Translations under genes and position numbers: made by a program
Source: Micrococcales bacterium UBA3913
GTDB lineage: Bacteria; Actinomycetota; Actinomycetes; Actinomycetales; Microbacteriaceae
Direction of reading: 5' to 3'
Assembly (NCBI GenBank): GCA_002391425.1
Contig: DGEZ01000047.1
Location: 1-6,661, forward strand
DNA length: 6,661 nt
Shown: one piece after another, positions 5,419-6,661 of the stretch
How the letters are laid out: every line of letters begins with the position of its first letter
How positions within the stretch are numbered: the stretch's first letter is position 1
The notes under the pieces: model-generated
What the model was told of the DNA's origin: nothing
Seen by the model: only the letters and a program-made list of their open reading frames with translations
Databases searched by the model: none

Positions 5419-5425
5419 AGCCAGG

Positions 5426-6661
5426 GTGGCGACACAGAGTACGAAGTCAACGAGGGCCAAGACGGAGGACGTCGCATCTGCTGAGGATGCGGTGCAGGCG
5501 ACGCCTCCGCGCGCGTCCAAGAAGGCCAAGACATCCGCTGCTGCGAAGCCCGCGTCCAGTCGGCGCAAGGCAGGGTCAGCTAAGGGCGCTCCTGCGGAGC
5601 CGCTCAGTGAGGCCGCCAGTGCTGCGGCTGAGTCATCGACGGACGAGGCTGCCGCGTCGACGGGAAAGAAGAAGGCCGCGAGGTCTTCTGCGAGGACGTC
5701 CGCCTCGTCGCGGAAGAAGGCACCTGGTACCACAACGCGGTCCCGCGCATCCGCCGCGGGATCGACCTCGCGTGGCGCGAAGAAATCGGCGGCGCCCGAG
5801 AACATCGAGGACGAGCTGATCGACGATGAGGACGTTCTCGACGAGGAGGCGGAGGACTCCGAGGCGGAAGATACCGACGACACGGCTGATGATGAGGATG
5901 CGCCGGAAGCCCATGAGGCGGCTGCTCAGTCGACGATGCCTGCAACGCGCCTGCCCGCAGGAGGCTTTGTTCTCTCAAGCAAGGAAGACGACGACATCCC
6001 GGTGCAGTCGACGGCGATAACGGGTGCGACGGCGGATCCGGTGAAGGACTACCTGAAGCAGATCGGCAAAGTGGCACTGCTGAACGCTGTTCAGGAGGTG
6101 GAGCTTGCCAAGCGAATCGAGGCAGGTTTGTTCGCCGAGGAGAAGCTCTCCCAGATGGATGCGCAGGAGAAGCGCACCCAGCTCGGTCGGGATCTGGCAT
6201 GGGTTGCCCGTGACGGTCAGAAGGCAAAGAACCACCTCCTGGGAGCCAACCTGCGACTGGTCGTGTCCCTGGCGAAACGCTATACGGGGCGTGGCATGCA
6301 GTTCCTCGACCTGATCCAGGAGGGCAATCTCGGTCTGATCCGAGCCGTGGAGAAGTTCGACTTCACAAAGGGCTTCAAGTTCTCCACGTATGCGACATGG
6401 TGGATTCGTCAGGCGATTACCCGAGCGATGGCCGATCAAGCGCGCACGATCCGCATCCCGGTGCACATGGTGGAAGTCATCAATAAGCTTGCGCGCGTTC
6501 AGCGTCAGATGCTCCAGGATCTCGGTCGGGAGCCCACGGCGGAGGAACTGGCTCAAGAACTCGACATGACCCCGGAGAAGGTCATCGAGGTGCAGAAGTA
6601 CGGCCGCGAGCCGATCTCGCTGCACACGCCGCTCGGCGAGGACGGCGACAGCGAGTTCGGG
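5426..6661 (+). CDS. sigA: RNA polymerase principal sigma factor (SigA/RpoD), runs off right edge
   Basis: Primary sigma-70 factor directing RNA polymerase to housekeeping promoters. 412 codons are visible. Residues 1-123 are Lys/Arg/Ala/Ser-rich and basic (25 K/R, 9 D/E); 124-164 are strongly acidic (24 D/E of 41, no K/R); a linker follows to about 203. Region 1.2 is 204-236 (DPVKDYLKQIGKVALLN, then ELAKRIEAG). After a short non-conserved stretch, region 2 covers 269-355: NLRLVVSLAKRY, core-binding FLDLIQEGNLGLIRAVEKFD, and -10 recognition and melting TYATWWIRQAITRA. Tyr322, Trp325, Trp326, Gln329 and Thr332 align with E. coli sigma-70 Tyr430, Trp433, Trp434, Gln437 and Thr440. Region 3 starts near 356 and is cut at ISLHTPLGEDGDSEFG. 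Regions 3.2 and 4 (-35 recognition) lie beyond the edge. The intact region 1.2 and long N-terminus separate it from SigB-like group 2 factors, though the distinction is not absolute. Start GTG 5426 has GAGGGA 7 nt upstream. It is preceded by MFS on the same strand with a 159-bp gap and its own promoter candidates. Confidence 0.95.
   Translation, partial: MATQSTKSTRAKTEDVASAEDAVQATPPRASKKAKTSAAAKPASSRRKAGSAKGAPAEPLSEAASAAAESSTDEAAASTGKKKAARSSARTSASSRKKAPGTTTRSRASAAGSTSRGAKKSAAPENIEDELIDDEDVLDEEAEDSEAEDTDDTADDEDAPEAHEAAAQSTMPATRLPAGGFVLSSKEDDDIPVQSTAITGATADPVKDYLKQIGKVALLNAVQEVELAKRIEAGLFAEEKLSQMDAQEKRTQLGRDLAWVARDGQKAKNHLLGANLRLVVSLAKRYTGRGMQFLDLIQEGNLGLIRAVEKFDFTKGFKFSTYATWWIRQAITRAMADQARTIRIPVHMVEVINKLARVQRQMLQDLGREPTAEELAQELDMTPEKVIEVQKYGREPISLHTPLGEDGDSEFG

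Noticed and set aside
5305..5883. Minus-strand open frame (192 codons) with Ser- and Asp/Ala-rich repeats
   Set aside because: It is the complement of the Lys/Ala and Asp/Glu-rich codons of the sigA N-terminus. The low complexity mirrors the sense repeats, and the sense frame continues into a canonical sigma factor.
5975..6625. Minus-strand 216-codon open frame opposite sigA
   Set aside because: It lies opposite highly conserved sigma regions 1.2 to 3, which explain the sequence fully. No motif of its own.

Overview
The window is GC-rich, densely coded bacterial DNA, and it reads as chromosome of a high-GC Gram-positive (Actinobacteria). The signs are a PAC2-family protein of the actinobacterial type, a principal sigma factor with the long Lys/Ala-rich then acidic N-terminus common in actinobacterial SigA/HrdB, a tandem-lipoyl SucB/DlaT-like E2, and frequent GTG starts. 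Genus cannot be fixed from the sequence alone. I see no mobile element, CRISPR array, tRNA, rRNA or phage gene. This is mostly housekeeping DNA.

Layout from left to right. (1) Positions 1-1811, minus strand, hold a two-gene operon, lpd then sucB. lpd is a complete dihydrolipoyl dehydrogenase (E3). sucB is the N-terminal 134 codons of the lipoylated E2 acyltransferase and runs off the left edge just as its second lipoyl domain begins. (2) Positions 1812-2056 are a divergent intergenic region with a promoter candidate for lpd and a foldable segment ahead of the next gene. (3) Positions 2057-2989, plus strand, encode a PAC2-family protein. (4) A 22-bp convergent gap contains a GC-only core hairpin. 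(5) Positions 3012-3890, minus strand, encode an SDR-superfamily protein with several altered catalytic and cofactor motifs. (6) A 56-bp divergent gap holds two -10-like boxes and a perfect CACCGGT-N7-ACCGGTG dyad that includes the start codon of the next gene. (7) Positions 3947-5266, plus strand, encode a 12-TM MFS transporter. (8) Positions 5267-5425 are the leader and promoter region of the sigma factor gene. (9) From 5426 to the right edge, plus strand, are the first 412 codons of the principal sigma factor (sigA/rpoD), cut within region 3.

Functionally, lpd and sucB supply two of the three activities of a 2-oxoacid dehydrogenase complex (pyruvate and/or 2-oxoglutarate). The SDR and MFS genes are divergent across a very short shared control region and may be co-regulated, but the substrate is unknown. 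The PAC2 gene and sigA are conserved actinobacterial genes; PAC2 and SigA genes also lie in the same general region in mycobacteria, from memory. The items most worth a second look are the degenerate SDR active site and the dyad overlapping the MFS start codon.
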